64,000 bases of DNA. Origin: Roseovarius dicentrarchi (GTDB lineage: Bacteria > Pseudomonadota > Alphaproteobacteria > Rhodobacterales > Rhodobacteraceae). Of this stretch, positions 63,373-64,000 are shown piece by piece (positions within the stretch are counted from its first letter, which is position 1; every line of letters starts with the position of its first letter). Both the position numbers and the translations under genes were made by a program. The stretch covers positions 124,001 to 188,000 of the forward strand of contig NZ_QNQP01000004.1 of assembly GCF_003316635.1 (NCBI RefSeq). The letters are read 5' to 3'. Under the pieces are notes generated by a model that did not search any database, was not told where the DNA came from, and was given only the letters and a program-made list of their open reading frames with translations.

Positions 63373-63447
63373 TGGAGCGGGCGAGGCGATTCGAACGCCC
63401 GACCCTAACCTTGGCAAGGTTATGCTCTACCCCTGAGCTACGCCCGC
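63373..63447 (-). tRNA. tRNA-Gly (anticodon GCC)
   Basis: 75 nt including an encoded CCA. The acceptor stem is GCGGGCG/CGCCCGC with discriminator T and CCA. The D-arm has AGCTCAGGGGTAGAGC, the anticodon loop is CTTGCCAAG (GCC, reading GGC/GGU Gly codons), and the T-arm is GGGCGTTCGAATCGCC. Only the D-arm is slightly short, as usual in bacterial tRNA-Gly. It is followed by a good terminator, so it is a single-tRNA unit. Confidence 0.97.
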
Positions 63448-63466
63448 ACCGATGGTGCTGATGTGC

Positions 63467-63494
63467 AATTTTCGCGCGCTGGCTACAAGGGCAA
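63467..63494 (-). promoter_or_regulatory. Candidate promoter for tRNA-Gly
   Basis: On the minus strand TTGCCC (63489-63494), 16 bp and AAAATT (63467-63472), about 20 bp before the tRNA 5' end, are plausible -35 and -10 boxes. By eye only. Confidence 0.4.
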
Positions 63495-63645
63495 ATTTCA
63501 GGTTTTCCGCAGAAACTTCGGGTTGATCGCTTTTGCTCCGGACCGAAGCTCAAAGCGTTCCGCGCGAAACCCTACAAGGTGCGCCGCGTCCCGCATTTAC
63601 CCTGTCTCAGGTATGGGGCGGGATGCTTCGATAGCTTTGCACTGC

Positions 63646-64000
63646 CTACAGTTTGCGCGACATCACAATGATATCTTCGCGCGCTGTGAAATGCATACGC
63701 TCGTAAAATGCGCGGGGGCGGGCATCGTCGCGCGCTGTTTCCAGATGCAGAACGCGCAGGCCGGCACCGGCCAGGGCGCGGGGCAGGGTCGACAGGATGT
63801 CCGATGCGATGCCGCGCCCGCGCACGCCGGGGCGAATGTAGATTTCCGCCAGCTTGCCCTCCAGTCCGCCAAATTGCAGTGACCAACCAAAGCTGATGAC
63901 CGCGTAACCGATGGGCGCGCGCACCGGCCCGGCCATATAGATCGCGCCATGCGGCGATCCGTCCAGCAGGGGGGCCACAGCGGCGCGAAGCGCGTCATCG
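63646..64000 (-). CDS. GNAT-family N-acetyltransferase, 5'-truncated by window edge
   Basis: The C-terminal 117 residues and stop of an acetyl-CoA-dependent N-acetyltransferase; the N-terminus lies beyond 64000. Visible: a first strand with APIGYAVISFGWSLQFGGLEGKLAEIYIRP, the acetyl-CoA-binding Q/RxxGxG/A motif as VRGRGIASDIL, and the C-terminal HLETARDDARPRAFYERMHFTAREDIIVMSR, where FYE and MHF are family-typical. Substrate unknown. Internal GTG at 63978 could mimic a start, but the reading frame continues upstream with DDALRAAV. Confidence 0.9.
   Translation of the reverse strand, partial: DDALRAAVAPLLDGSPHGAIYMAGPVRAPIGYAVISFGWSLQFGGLEGKLAEIYIRPGVRGRGIASDILSTLPRALAGAGLRVLHLETARDDARPRAFYERMHFTAREDIIVMSRKL

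Noticed and set aside
63463-63882. Plus-strand ORF after the tRNA gene
   Set aside because: Antisense to the GNAT gene, no motif; GNAT frame is clearly coding.
1-64000. Prophage, insertion sequence, CRISPR array or integrase
   Set aside because: No transposase, integrase, phage structural gene, cas gene or array of spaced repeats was seen on either strand; the base use is even.

Overview
The window is high-GC DNA from an alphaproteobacterium, almost certainly a marine Roseobacter-group member of the Rhodobacteraceae. The evidence is gene content and order: dusB(nifR3)-ntrB-ntrC-ntrY-ntrX followed by trkA-trkH-hfq-hflX, a fused ispDF, a Rhodobacter-type NtrC without the sigma-54 contact loop, a Mur/Fur-like regulator without CxxC motifs, and several tiny membrane proteins that I recall from roseobacters. 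I cannot assign the genus. Almost everything looks like core chromosome. I see no insertion sequence, prophage, integrase, CRISPR array, plasmid gene or replication origin, and one tRNA.

Layout. 1-5.5 kb: truncated mmsA with a divergent LysR regulator, a CBS protein, coaD, a 47-aa membrane protein, gap, and a DUF808 membrane protein. 5.6-12.1 kb: transketolase, a coiled-coil gene coupled to zapA, a UvrD/PcrA helicase, and a Bax-inhibitor-1 family protein. 12.2-21.2 kb: quinone-oxidoreductase-like protein, XRE regulator, histidinol-phosphatase-like protein, a secreted CAP protein, mgtE coupled to 5-formyl-THF cyclo-ligase, a RatA/COQ10-like protein, and the coupled operon ispDF-pgpA-cinA. 21.3-33.2 kb: the nitrogen-regulation, potassium-uptake and Hfq supercluster. 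33.2-41 kb: penicillin-acylase-family hydrolase, beta-hydroxyacid dehydrogenase, and surE-pcm-LysM/M23 lipoprotein. 41-46.3 kb: tyrS, anmK coupled to an Asp/Glu-racemase-fold enzyme, and an undescribed pair encoding a four-TM coiled-coil protein and a membrane-anchored ClpP-like serine protein. 46.3-50.1 kb: a MoxR ATPase / CoxE-like VWA pair with a DUF2927 lipoprotein and a tiny membrane protein. 50.2-59 kb: a DksA with a CTTA-type degenerate zinc site, FAD monooxygenase, Fur-family regulator, methionine-gamma-lyase-like enzyme, DEAD-box helicase, Na+/H+ antiporter, EEP phosphatase and SelO. 59-64 kb: a 1323-aa RTX protein with a duplicated DUF4214 module, tRNA-Gly(GCC), and a truncated GNAT acetyltransferase.

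How the genes work together. The clearest unit is 21.3-33.2 kb, where nitrogen sensing (NtrB/C, NtrY/X) sits with K+ uptake (TrkA/H) and the post-transcriptional regulators Hfq and HflX, mostly overlapping or only a few bases apart. ispDF-pgpA-cinA and surE-pcm are translationally coupled (ATGA overlaps). Peptidoglycan themes recur (M23/LysM lipoprotein, AnmK, ZapA). The best candidates for undescribed biology are the 44.2-46.3 kb membrane/ClpP-like pair, the MoxR-VWA-DUF2927 locus and the RTX-DUF4214 protein. Two gaps (17.8-18.2 kb and 40.5-41.0 kb) have no gene I can recognise. Starts were chosen by ribosome-binding-site spacing and family length. All family names come from reading motifs by eye, not from searches.
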